The translations under genes were made by a program, and so were the position numbers. A stretch of 45,340 nt of DNA from CAZDHT01 sp964505325. Its GTDB lineage: Bacteria; Planctomycetota; PUPC01. How positions within the stretch are numbered: position 1 is the stretch's first letter; every line of letters starts with the position of its first letter. The notes beneath the pieces are model-generated. The model was given only the letters and a program-made list of their open reading frames with translations. It was not told the origin of the DNA and did no database searches. Below, in pieces: positions 33,564 through 42,034 of this stretch. Location: contig CAZDHT010000009.1 in the NCBI GenBank assembly GCA_964505325.1, positions 1-45,340 of the forward strand, given 5' to 3'.

Positions 33564-35615
33564 TCAGAACAGCAGCGGTGCCATCATCTTCGTCAGAATG
33601 GTAAACGCCATGGCGACCATCGCCAGCAGCCCCATGCCGCAGGCGAAGCCAGCGACGATCACCGGGATGTACTTCAGCCACATGTCGCCGAATCTCCGGC
33701 GGAAGTAGAAGCGGCCGACCAGCGCCCCCAGCATCTCGAACACGATCCCGCCAAACGCGCTCTGGCCCATGCCGCGCACCAGCCCGAACACCAGCAGCGT
33801 GGGCAGGCCGAACATCCAGAGACAGAGGAACGAGACGGTGCCCGCGCCCAGCCCCCAGCCGAAGTACTCCCACTTCCACGCCTCCATGAACAGCGAGCCG
33901 CTTCCCATCGTGGCGCTGTACGTCAGGCAGGCGTTCTTGGCCTGTAGTTCCCACATCTTCTGGGCGAACGGATATGCGTCGGATGGGACCGGGGCCATCT
34001 GCCAGAGCAGTTGTGAAAACAGCAGCGAGGAGATAATGATGATCGGCGTCGTGACCAGCAGGGTCTTGACCTGGCTCTTGATCTTCGTGCCGGTCAGCTC
34101 GAGGATGCGGAACTGTACGGTGGCTCTGCCGTAGTTGCCGATGGGCGCCGGTGCGAACCAGATTTTCACGCCCTTGTAGCCGCTGAGGATGTAGGTCGCC
34201 TCGCGGATCATCGGGATGTCGACCGCCTGTCCGCACAAGCCCTCCAGCTTGGCGGTTGCGTAGGAGATGAGCGGGGTGTACACCAGGGCATACCCGACGA
34301 AGAACGGCCAGGGGAACCCCGGGATCAGCCAGGTGGAGAGGCCGATCCAGAAGAAGGAAGTGAACACGTATATTCCCAGGCTGATGAAGATGGAGAAATC
34401 GCCCCGCTTGACGTTGTTGGTGACCAGCTTGCGCCAGCCGGCAGCCAGCGACGTCCACCACGGCGCGCGCCGGCCGGTGTCGGTGGCCCCGCCGCGGCGG
34501 AGGGCGAGCGCCTTCATCAACGGCGATGCGATCTTGCCCAGGCTGATGAGGGTGACGGCGCAGGTCAACCCCACGCCAAACGAAAGATAGAAATCCACGT
34601 TGTTGATGTACGTGGTGTTGATGAAGTCCATCCCTTCCTCCCAGCTCGAGAGGATCCCGTGGCTGTACAGGATTGGGTTGGCCACCATGGTGAACACCAC
34701 GCCAAGAAAGCTGCCGACCACGGCCCAGAACGGGAGCACCATGCCCAGGAGAAACATGCCCAGGTCGAATGAGATGTTCAGCGGAGCAGCGGGGAGGAAC
34801 CTGCCGAGGGCCGGCGTGAGATCGACCCATGGAATGGGAATCAGTTGGACGGGTTTGGCAAGGATCGCCCCGGTCACCACCGGGACCCCGACGTAGACCG
34901 CCCCGAACACGAGCCCCATCATGCCGCCGATGGAGAAGCACCGCCACCGCCAGGATTCCTTCTCGGTCCGCGGCTTGACCAGCGCAGTGATGCCCGACGC
35001 GCCCACCGGCGCCATCGGGAAAGGCAGGTTCTCCACGTCGTTGACCAGGCGGTACATCACGTAGCCCAGGCCGTACGTGTTGATACGGCTGATGACCACG
35101 CCGGTGATCACCATGGCGATGGGGGCGAGCCAGGCCACGTTGAAGAACGTTGGGCCGACCGCCTTGATGGTTTCCGCCGACGGCGCCCACCACCAGGGGA
35201 TCTCCTGCGCCACGCCCATCGCATGCGCATAGTCCGACTGCACCAGGAACTGGCGCCACAGCAGGCCCTGAAACGGCGAGCTCATCGCCAGGCCGGCCAT
35301 GTAGTACAGGATGTACACCTCCTGCATCTTGAGGTCGCGGAACGACCGCCGGGCGACCTCGGCGAACAGGATGATGGTGACCCACCGCGCCGCCGCATTG
35401 ATGCTCCCCCCGCTGCCCACCACGAGGCCGAGGTACATGGAGCCCGGCATCATCACCAAGCCGAGAAAGACGGCGCCGACCATGGCGCGCCAGTTGAAGC
35501 CATCCTCGAATTGGTCGGGCGGCTCCATCAGCTTCCGGTACTGCTGGAGTTCCCTGTCCTCGCTCGTCGAGCGGGTCAGTCGTCTGGCCAGTGCGTTGAT
35601 GATTTGTCGAATCAT
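33564..35615 (-). CDS. OPT-family-like (DUF6784/6785-type) transporter
   Basis: This 683-residue polytopic protein has about 14-16 hydrophobic segments. The segment FNWRAMVGAVFLGLVMMPGSMYLGLVVG near residue 45 resembles the first OPT helices, and Gly-rich pairs such as SFDLGMFLLGMVLPFWAVVG follow. It lacks the long insertion of its neighbour, so the two may form an asymmetric pair. No catalytic domain is visible. It begins 27 bp after the 1644-residue peptidase-permease gene and precedes the DUF6785-like gene by 19 bp. Peptide or peptide-like import is inferred from family and context only. Confidence 0.8.
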   Translation of the reverse strand: MIRQIINALARRLTRSTSEDRELQQYRKLMEPPDQFEDGFNWRAMVGAVFLGLVMMPGSMYLGLVVGSGGSINAAARWVTIILFAEVARRSFRDLKMQEVYILYYMAGLAMSSPFQGLLWRQFLVQSDYAHAMGVAQEIPWWWAPSAETIKAVGPTFFNVAWLAPIAMVITGVVISRINTYGLGYVMYRLVNDVENLPFPMAPVGASGITALVKPRTEKESWRWRCFSIGGMMGLVFGAVYVGVPVVTGAILAKPVQLIPIPWVDLTPALGRFLPAAPLNISFDLGMFLLGMVLPFWAVVGSFLGVVFTMVANPILYSHGILSSWEEGMDFINTTYINNVDFYLSFGVGLTCAVTLISLGKIASPLMKALALRRGGATDTGRRAPWWTSLAAGWRKLVTNNVKRGDFSIFISLGIYVFTSFFWIGLSTWLIPGFPWPFFVGYALVYTPLISYATAKLEGLCGQAVDIPMIREATYILSGYKGVKIWFAPAPIGNYGRATVQFRILELTGTKIKSQVKTLLVTTPIIIISSLLFSQLLWQMAPVPSDAYPFAQKMWELQAKNACLTYSATMGSGSLFMEAWKWEYFGWGLGAGTVSFLCLWMFGLPTLLVFGLVRGMGQSAFGGIVFEMLGALVGRFYFRRRFGDMWLKYIPVIVAGFACGMGLLAMVAMAFTILTKMMAPLLF

Positions 35616-35642
35616 CGTCCCTGCCGCCGTGTGGCGCCTGCC

Positions 35643-38600
35643 TCAGCCCTGTTTGAAAAGCTCGGCCGCCCGCTGTGCGTACGCCGCGTGCTGCGTCGCG
35701 TTCAGGTTCCGCCAGTGCATCAAATACTTGCGCAGCCGCTCCAGAAACGGCTTGTTCGTCGTCACCCAGTTGGAGTCCTGCCCGGAGACCCGCAAGATGT
35801 CCATCGTGACCCGGTGGCTCTGAACCACGTCGTCGTGCGCCGCCCGGAACGTCACCTTCTGGGTCACGCCAAGATCGAACGGGGCCAGCGCGATGTCGTA
35901 GACCAGGGTGTACGTCTCCCGTCCCTGCTCGTCGTGGCCTTTGGATTTCTGCTCGATGGATGCAATCAATGTGCCCGTGGACGCCTCGGTGAAGCGGGCG
36001 AAGTACTCCTCCAGATACGCCATGATGCCGCCCACCAGCGACGGCTGATAGATGAAGGGGAACACCACGGTCATTCGGTTTCCGGTGTGCGCCGGCATCG
36101 ACCACTTCCGCTTGCCCGAGGGCACCGCGGCGCGGGTGGCCATGATCGCCGGATACAGCGTCGACAACAGGACCACGCCGATGGTGAAGAGAATCACGTA
36201 CACGACACTCAACGACGAGAAGTTCAGATTGATGCCCTTGACCAGCTCGAACTTCGTCAAGCCGATGGCGAGGAGCTGGCCGATGAGATAGCCCCCGACC
36301 GAGCCGAGCACGCTGTACACAAAGGCCTCGGCCAGGAAGAACAGGCCGATGTGGGTCGGGTTCAGGCCGACCGCGTTGTAGATCGCGATCTCGTGCTTCC
36401 GCTCGTACACCGTGCCAAGGAGCGTGTTGAAGATGATGGTAGCGGCAATCAACAGGGGTATGATCAGCCGGGTCAGCCCGCCGACCGACGTCTTGTATCC
36501 GGACCCGATGTAATAGACGCCTGCGGGATGGAGCCGCTTGCCGTCCTTCCCGGTCTTGAAGTTCACTCGGCTGCCCGCGTAGAACTTGGCCCGGGTCGTG
36601 GTGAGCACCTCGTCAATCACGGGCCAGATCGGGGTATCGTCCTTGAAACGGACCGAGACGCTGAACGGCGCCGCCCCGAGACGTTTCGCCGTCTCGACCG
36701 GCAGGATCAGCAGCTTGGCGGTCTCGACGAAATCGATGCCGCTTTCGTCGAGAACGCCCTCCGCGTCGGGGGTCATCACTTCGCTGCGAACCTCGCCCCG
36801 CCGCTCCATGTGCTTGATGGGCAGGATCTGCAGGTTGTTGAGGTCCTTCATCGAACGGAGCTGCTCGTCGTCCACCAGGCCGACCACGGTGAACTCGCGG
36901 CCGTGAAACGTCACCCTGGCCGTGCCGATCTGGTCCGGCGGAATCTTCAGCGCGTCCGTGGCCGCGCCGGCGGAGAGAACCACTTCCGAAGCATGGTTGG
37001 AAGAAAAGAACCGGCCGCCGGGCAGCACGGGCATTTCGCCCAGGAAACCGTCGTCCGCGACGGACAGGCCCAGGACCGCCTGCACTTCCATGGCGTGGCC
37101 CGTCCTGCACTCGGCCCGGAACTCGAACACCCCTCCCCACTGCTTGCTGGGAGGCGTCAGCATCCATCGCCGGACGATGGTCTCGCCTCGCCCCTCGAAC
37201 AGATCGAGGAACACGTGCAAAGAGGCTTCGTCCATGCGCAGGTTGCCGGGCCATTGGTAGAATATCCCGGTGTAGGGCGCCGTCCGCGTGACGGGGATGA
37301 TGGTCGGGCTCATCTTCTGCGATACGCTGGAAAACGCCAGCATGGAGAAAGTGACCAGGACGATGGTGCCCGTGGTCAGCGCGGTCCGTATTCGCCGCCG
37401 CTTCATATTGCTCACCCCGATGAGCATCGCTTCGCGGCCGGCGGTCGAATAGCCCACCTCCGAGGCGTCCATCGCGGTGAACGTGCGGAAGAGCATCTGC
37501 ATCTCGCCCTCGAACCGGCTGTGCAGAATGTAGATGACGAAGACCCCCAGCGCACCCATCACGAACGCGATGAAGATGGCCGCCGGCGCCTTGGCAATCT
37601 CGAACGCAGGATGTATGTGCCGGAACAGAACGTAGGTGACCGTGAACAACACGGCGAACGCCGCCATCTGCGCCTCAATCCTCGCGAATTTGAAGACCAG
37701 CTTCTGTACGAAGAAGCAGAACGGCAGCAGCAGCGCCAGGTAGAACACGATGGCCTTGAGCATGTCGTTGGTGATGGCGGACGTCCAGCCGTGGGCCTTG
37801 GTCTGCGCTCCCAGAGCTTCGTACAGGCGCCGCAAGCGGCGGACGTGGTCCCGGTGCGCCTTCGCCGCCGCCATCCTGCGGAGCGCGTCGTCCCCCCGTG
37901 CCAGGAACTCGTGGGCCAGTTGATTGGAGATCCCGCGCATCTTGCTCAGCCGGTAGCGGTTGAGGACGGACAGGTCCCGGGCCGAGGCGAGAAAAGGGTC
38001 AGGCCCCAGTTCCTCCGCCGAAGAGAACCCCTCGCCTTCGGGCTCTTCCGGAGAGGCGTTCAGTGCCAGCCCTTTCCGGCCGGCCACCAGCTTCACCGCC
38101 TCGTCTCTCTCTACATAGATGGCCCCGGGCTTGGCCGTCCGGTGTATCCACTTGGTGGAGACCGGCTGAGCCTGGACGCCCCCCAATCCGTATCGGCGCG
38201 GCACCGCATCGCGCATCGCGCCCAAAGGAATGACTTTGTAGACGCCGATCGCGCTGGCCGACAGGCGGGACGGATCATTGCGCTCGTACAGCGGAATCTC
38301 CTTGCAGGGAAACAGGGCAAACGTTCGGCGCTCCGCTTGCGTGACGTTGGAACTGACCCGGGCATGCGTTTCTCCGGCATCGATGGCGTGGTCCACCGTG
38401 GTGAAGTCCGGGTCGTAGTGCAGCGCGCTGCTGGCAAGCCGACGGTGATCGACGCAGTAGAACATCCGGCCGGCGCGCTCGTCCGTCAGCGCGAAATAGG
38501 CGTTGACCACGCCGCCCCCCACGATCGGCCTGAAGCTCCAGGCGGGCTCCACCAGCACAATGGCGCTCCCGGAAACCGGCAACTGCGGCATGACGGACGC

Positions 38601-40577
38601 CGAGAACTCATCGAACTTGAAAGCCTTGATGTGGATGGAGTAAGCTCCCTGTGTCGGCCTCGGGGGGGGTAACTCCCCCGACGATGTCACGGCCCGGTCG
38701 GCCAGAATCCCCCGGACGAGAATGGGAACGTATGCCATCAAGCCGGCCACCCGAGCCGGCGCCAGCCGGTCAAAAGTGTCCGCCGGCGTAAAGGCCGACC
38801 CGGCAGCAGCAAACACGGTGCGCAGACTGAACGCCGGGGACCTCTGAACCGCGTGAAAACAGTGAATGGCGGAATCATACGCCGGGAAGAAATGCTCTTC
38901 CGGCCAGCCGCCGACCTTTGTCATGGTGTCGACGAAGGGATTCGCTCTCCCGCGCCACTCGCGGCCGGCGATTGCCGCCGCCACCCGCGTCGTGTTCCGC
39001 CCGAAGCGCTCGGCGCCGCGCTTGGTGGCGTACATCGCCACCATGTTCAGCGAGGAGAACCCAATCCGATCACCGCGCCAGGTCAAGTCCAGCGTGAAAC
39101 TCACCGGGACGCTGCGGCCGGCCAGCGCCTCCCTGACCGAGCCGTTGGCCACGTCGATCTTCAGGTCCCGCCGGTTCAGCCGCGCCCAGGTGCGATTCGT
39201 CCGGACCAGATCGGCGACATACCCCCGCAGAATGTCCACCTCCTCGGGGGACAGATCGCTCAGCTTCGTCCGGACCCCTACACGATTGAACAGCGTAAGC
39301 ACGTTCACGTGTTTCGCATACAGCTCGTCCAGCCGTTCGATTTCCTTCCTCTTCTGCTCGTCCGAAAGCTGCGAACGCTGAATCACGAGCTTCCCCGCCT
39401 TGGTCTGATTCACGTCCCGCCTCGCCAAGGCCACCATCGGCTCCTTGATCTTGATTTTCCTGCCGGTGGACGCGTCCACCAGCGTCCGCATCTCAATCAG
39501 GAGGTCTTCCTCCGCCTGGCTCGGCGGCGCCAGCTTCAGGCGCTGATACGTCTTGAACAGGAGGTCTTGGGTGCGCATCTCCGCCGCCAACAGATCGCGT
39601 ACCGCCGCCACCTGCTTGTCCGGCGCGAGGAGATGCCAGGCCAGCATGCGCTCGCCAAGGAAGTACTGCGTGTGGGCGTTGACCGCCACGAGCAGCATCG
39701 ATCTCGCGGGTGGGGTCTTCTTGAACTCATCCAGCAGCCGCAGCAGAAGGTACAGGTTGGCGCCGGACTGGGCGCCCGCGGCGAGTTCGGGGACAATGCA
39801 GTTGCTGTCCATGGGCGCCACGAACACGCAGACCTCCTTCTCGAGGTCCGAAGAACTCCCCGGGATCAGGACCCACAAGTCCCGGAGGAATACGTTGCGC
39901 CAGCGCGACGGCTCCGCCTCGATGCGGACGCCCAGCGAGCGCGCGGAACGCTTCACCGCCTCCTTCAGCCTGGCGCCCTCCGCCGCGTTCACGAAGAAAC
40001 GCGGAACCGAGACCTCCGTGGCGTAGACCTTCGCCACCGCCTCCGAATGGGAATACTCGTCCGGGGCGATGAAGATCAATCCTTTCACCCCGAAGCGCAG
40101 AAACCGCTGCCATGACCCGCCGCAGTTGAACTCCATCAGCGCGATGGCGCCCTCGAGGGGGACGCCTTTCAACGCCTCCAGGTCGGCGACGGTCCCGTGA
40201 CCCAGGTACACCAGCTTGGTAGTAAAGTCCTTCGCAGGGAAATTGCCCGGGCGGAAGATCGTGGGGTGCATCGGGAACAGGCGGATGGGCGGCAAGCGCC
40301 CGGCCGTGATCCGCGTCCGGCCCGGCATGAACGTGGGGGCCTCGAAGCGGATCTGACCGTGCCGGAACCCGCTCTTGGCGAAGCGCTCGGCGACCCGTTG
40401 TTCAGTCAGCAGATTGCCCGGCGTCCCGGGGTGACGGACCTCTGCACCGGCGAAGAACGACCGCATCTCCGCCAGCAACTGCTTGCCGTCCGCCGGCGGC
40501 GCGGGCGGCGTCCCGGCGAGAACGGCGCCCCCCAGCAGGCAGCCGAGGCCGATTGTGAGCGCCCGTGCGATCTTCAT
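35643..40577 (-). CDS. secreted M28-peptidase-like / PA-like domain fused to FtsX ABC permease
   Basis: The 1644-residue protein has a signal peptide (1-21, cleavage after AVLA). Residues 35-330 resemble an M28 aminopeptidase with an inserted PA-like domain (about 110-215). The expected metal ligands are altered: APMDS replaces the H-x-D motif, AAGAQSGAN replaces the usual D-x-x-SG and NAHTQYFLGERM replaces the EE motif. A long soluble region follows to about 940. Helices occur at about 946-1035 and 1065-1085. A periplasmic stretch and three helices (about 1370-1470, FNTLLGTVYERKHEIAIYNAVG) complete the FtsX permease, and the last 170 residues are soluble. ATG 40577 lies 4 bp after the PqqD-like gene. 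The partner ATPase is encoded at 40960-41703. The domain is probably a binding rather than cleaving module. Confidence 0.82.
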   Translation of the reverse strand: MKIARALTIGLGCLLGGAVLAGTPPAPPADGKQLLAEMRSFFAGAEVRHPGTPGNLLTEQRVAERFAKSGFRHGQIRFEAPTFMPGRTRITAGRLPPIRLFPMHPTIFRPGNFPAKDFTTKLVYLGHGTVADLEALKGVPLEGAIALMEFNCGGSWQRFLRFGVKGLIFIAPDEYSHSEAVAKVYATEVSVPRFFVNAAEGARLKEAVKRSARSLGVRIEAEPSRWRNVFLRDLWVLIPGSSSDLEKEVCVFVAPMDSNCIVPELAAGAQSGANLYLLLRLLDEFKKTPPARSMLLVAVNAHTQYFLGERMLAWHLLAPDKQVAAVRDLLAAEMRTQDLLFKTYQRLKLAPPSQAEEDLLIEMRTLVDASTGRKIKIKEPMVALARRDVNQTKAGKLVIQRSQLSDEQKRKEIERLDELYAKHVNVLTLFNRVGVRTKLSDLSPEEVDILRGYVADLVRTNRTWARLNRRDLKIDVANGSVREALAGRSVPVSFTLDLTWRGDRIGFSSLNMVAMYATKRGAERFGRNTTRVAAAIAGREWRGRANPFVDTMTKVGGWPEEHFFPAYDSAIHCFHAVQRSPAFSLRTVFAAAGSAFTPADTFDRLAPARVAGLMAYVPILVRGILADRAVTSSGELPPPRPTQGAYSIHIKAFKFDEFSASVMPQLPVSGSAIVLVEPAWSFRPIVGGGVVNAYFALTDERAGRMFYCVDHRRLASSALHYDPDFTTVDHAIDAGETHARVSSNVTQAERRTFALFPCKEIPLYERNDPSRLSASAIGVYKVIPLGAMRDAVPRRYGLGGVQAQPVSTKWIHRTAKPGAIYVERDEAVKLVAGRKGLALNASPEEPEGEGFSSAEELGPDPFLASARDLSVLNRYRLSKMRGISNQLAHEFLARGDDALRRMAAAKAHRDHVRRLRRLYEALGAQTKAHGWTSAITNDMLKAIVFYLALLLPFCFFVQKLVFKFARIEAQMAAFAVLFTVTYVLFRHIHPAFEIAKAPAAIFIAFVMGALGVFVIYILHSRFEGEMQMLFRTFTAMDASEVGYSTAGREAMLIGVSNMKRRRIRTALTTGTIVLVTFSMLAFSSVSQKMSPTIIPVTRTAPYTGIFYQWPGNLRMDEASLHVFLDLFEGRGETIVRRWMLTPPSKQWGGVFEFRAECRTGHAMEVQAVLGLSVADDGFLGEMPVLPGGRFFSSNHASEVVLSAGAATDALKIPPDQIGTARVTFHGREFTVVGLVDDEQLRSMKDLNNLQILPIKHMERRGEVRSEVMTPDAEGVLDESGIDFVETAKLLILPVETAKRLGAAPFSVSVRFKDDTPIWPVIDEVLTTTRAKFYAGSRVNFKTGKDGKRLHPAGVYYIGSGYKTSVGGLTRLIIPLLIAATIIFNTLLGTVYERKHEIAIYNAVGLNPTHIGLFFLAEAFVYSVLGSVGGYLIGQLLAIGLTKFELVKGINLNFSSLSVVYVILFTIGVVLLSTLYPAIMATRAAVPSGKRKWSMPAHTGNRMTVVFPFIYQPSLVGGIMAYLEEYFARFTEASTGTLIASIEQKSKGHDEQGRETYTLVYDIALAPFDLGVTQKVTFRAAHDDVVQSHRVTMDILRVSGQDSNWVTTNKPFLERLRKYLMHWRNLNATQHAAYAQRAAELFKQG

Positions 40578-40581
40578 GAGC

Positions 40582-40950
40582 CTACTTCACTTTGATCGAT
40601 ATCACGTTCCGCTCCATCAGCGATTTCAGGAACTCGACGATGCTGAGTTCCGCCTCGCGCCGGTTGGTCTGGTACTCGGCCACGAAAGCGTCGATGAGGT
40701 CCCGCACCGTCGCCCTCCCGTCGATCCGGCGAAGCACGAAGGAGCCCAACTCGTCGAGGTTGATCCGCTTGTCCGTCACCGGCGGCCGGAACCGGTCGAG
40801 GAACCCGCTGCCACGCCGCGTGCGGACGCTGATCGACAGGCTCGGTCCGCCGCCGTCGCCGACCGTCACGTTCTCGTTGATCAGCGGGACCCCCGCCAGC
40901 GAGCGCCGGCGGTCCAGCCGCTCTTCCTTCCGTTTGGCGAACAACGCCAT
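40582..40950 (-). CDS. PqqD-like (RiPP recognition element) protein
   Basis: The 122-residue protein has an N-terminal basic stretch and then, from about residue 65, a PqqD-type winged-helix pattern (LDELGSFVLRRIDGRATV, then LIDAFVAEY and IVEFLKSLMERNVI). PqqD-like domains bind precursor peptides and present them to modifying enzymes such as radical SAM proteins. No such enzyme or obvious precursor gene is in the window. It is inserted between the ABC ATPase (9-bp gap) and its permease (4-bp gap), so it is co-translated with a transporter. A peptide-binding adaptor for that transporter is a reasonable inference. Confidence 0.8.
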   Translation of the reverse strand: MALFAKRKEERLDRRRSLAGVPLINENVTVGDGGGPSLSISVRTRRGSGFLDRFRPPVTDKRINLDELGSFVLRRIDGRATVRDLIDAFVAEYQTNRREAELSIVEFLKSLMERNVISIKVK

Positions 40951-40959
40951 GGGGCTCCC

Positions 40960-41703
40960 TTAACCGCCTTCGATGCCGCCAACCTCGATCTTCAAGTTCT
41001 TGCGCTCTTCCAGCCGCTGCGCCTTGCCGTCCCGGATCCACAAAATGCGGTCGGAGACGTCCAGCATCTTCATGTCGTGCGTCGCCGAGATGACAGTGAT
41101 GCCTTTCTCTTCCTTCAGCCGGACCAGCAGCTCGATGATCTCCCTGCCGGTATCCACGTCGAGGTTGGCGGTGGGCTCGTCAGCCAGGATGATGACAGGG
41201 TCATTGGCCAGGGCGCGCGCAATGGCGACCCGCTGCTGCTGGCCGCCCGACATCTCGTAGGGACGATGAAACGCGCGCTCGCCCAGGCCGACCGTATTGA
41301 GGATGTGCGCCGCCTTCTCCCGGGCGTCATCCGCGCTCGTGCCCGCGAAGACCATTGGCAGCGTCAGGTTCTCCAGCGCCGTCAGAATGGGAAGAATATT
41401 ATACATCTGGAATATATAACCGACCTTGTGACACCGCAGCCAGGCCAGTTCATAGGAGTCCAGTTGGGCGACGTCGATCTCGTCGATGAAGACCATCCCC
41501 TCCGTGGGAGAGTCGAGCCCGCCGATGACGTTGAACAGCGTGGTCTTGCCCGAGCCGGACGGCCCCATGATGGAGAGATATTCGCCGCGAAACACATCCA
41601 GACTGATGCCGTCCAGCGCTTTCGTCACGGTCTCCCCCTCGCCGTAGTAGCGCTTCACCCCGATCGCGCGGATGACGATGTCCTTCGGTTCCTTCGTGCT
41701 CAT
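40960..41703 (-). CDS. LolD/MacB-type ABC transporter ATP-binding protein, first gene of the operon
   Basis: This 247-residue ATPase has Walker A GPSGSGKTT, signature MSGGQQQRVAIARAL, Walker B IILADEPTANLD and the H-loop ATHDMKM. It is expected to energise the FtsX part of the 1644-residue protein two genes downstream. ATG 41703 has no strong ribosome site. It is the first gene of an apparent eight-gene unit ending at 28201, with all gaps under 30 bp. No convincing promoter was found in the 331 bp upstream. Its sequence is close to the second ATPase of the same operon. Confidence 0.95.
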   Translation of the reverse strand: MSTKEPKDIVIRAIGVKRYYGEGETVTKALDGISLDVFRGEYLSIMGPSGSGKTTLFNVIGGLDSPTEGMVFIDEIDVAQLDSYELAWLRCHKVGYIFQMYNILPILTALENLTLPMVFAGTSADDAREKAAHILNTVGLGERAFHRPYEMSGGQQQRVAIARALANDPVIILADEPTANLDVDTGREIIELLVRLKEEKGITVISATHDMKMLDVSDRILWIRDGKAQRLEERKNLKIEVGGIEGG

Positions 41704-42034
41704 CTAACCGGCAAGCTCGCATTGAAACGGCGTCACGGGCCCGGATCAGTAGACGGCGAGTGAAGCGTCGCGCAGATCGTCCAGCACTTCACATCCCGCG
41801 CCACGCAGGCGCAGCTTCCATCCCATCCGGTCTTTCCTCGAGCCCAATACTATCAAGTCGGATACAGAATGGCCAGTGCCCGACGGGGCTTTCCGCACAA
41901 CTCCCCCACCGCAGCGGAAGTCCGCGAGTCAAGAGTCACGCCTATAACATAACCTTGGTGGGGCAGGCATTCCTGCCTGCCCAGTGGCGGACAAGAATGT
42001 CCGCCCCACCGTTCTGTCAGAGTTCCTCGGGTAA
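41704..42034. other. intergenic region upstream of the eight-gene operon
   Basis: No gene is supported. The region must contain the promoter of the operon but shows only weak boxes, such as CTGGCC with GATAGT near 41849-41876 on the minus strand at 16-bp spacing. It also contains the cruciform-forming repeat at 41957-42010. Confidence 0.5.
41957..42010. repeat. three-way-junction (cruciform) inverted repeat element
   Basis: Outer arms GGTG...CACC enclose two perfect hairpins. The first has a 9-bp stem at 41961-41969/41974-41982 with a TTCC loop. The second has an 8-bp stem, GGCGGACA (41986-41993) and TGTCCGCC (41998-42005), with an AGAA loop. Elements of this kind are dispersed in some PVC-type genomes. 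It sits just after the sulfatase stop and could act as a transcript end or be a REP-like mobile unit. Confidence 0.65.

Noticed and set aside
34845..38672. 1275-codon open frame on the plus strand
   Set aside because: It is antisense to the peptidase-permease and OPT genes, rich in His/Arg/Asp from complementary high-GC codons, and has no recognisable domain.
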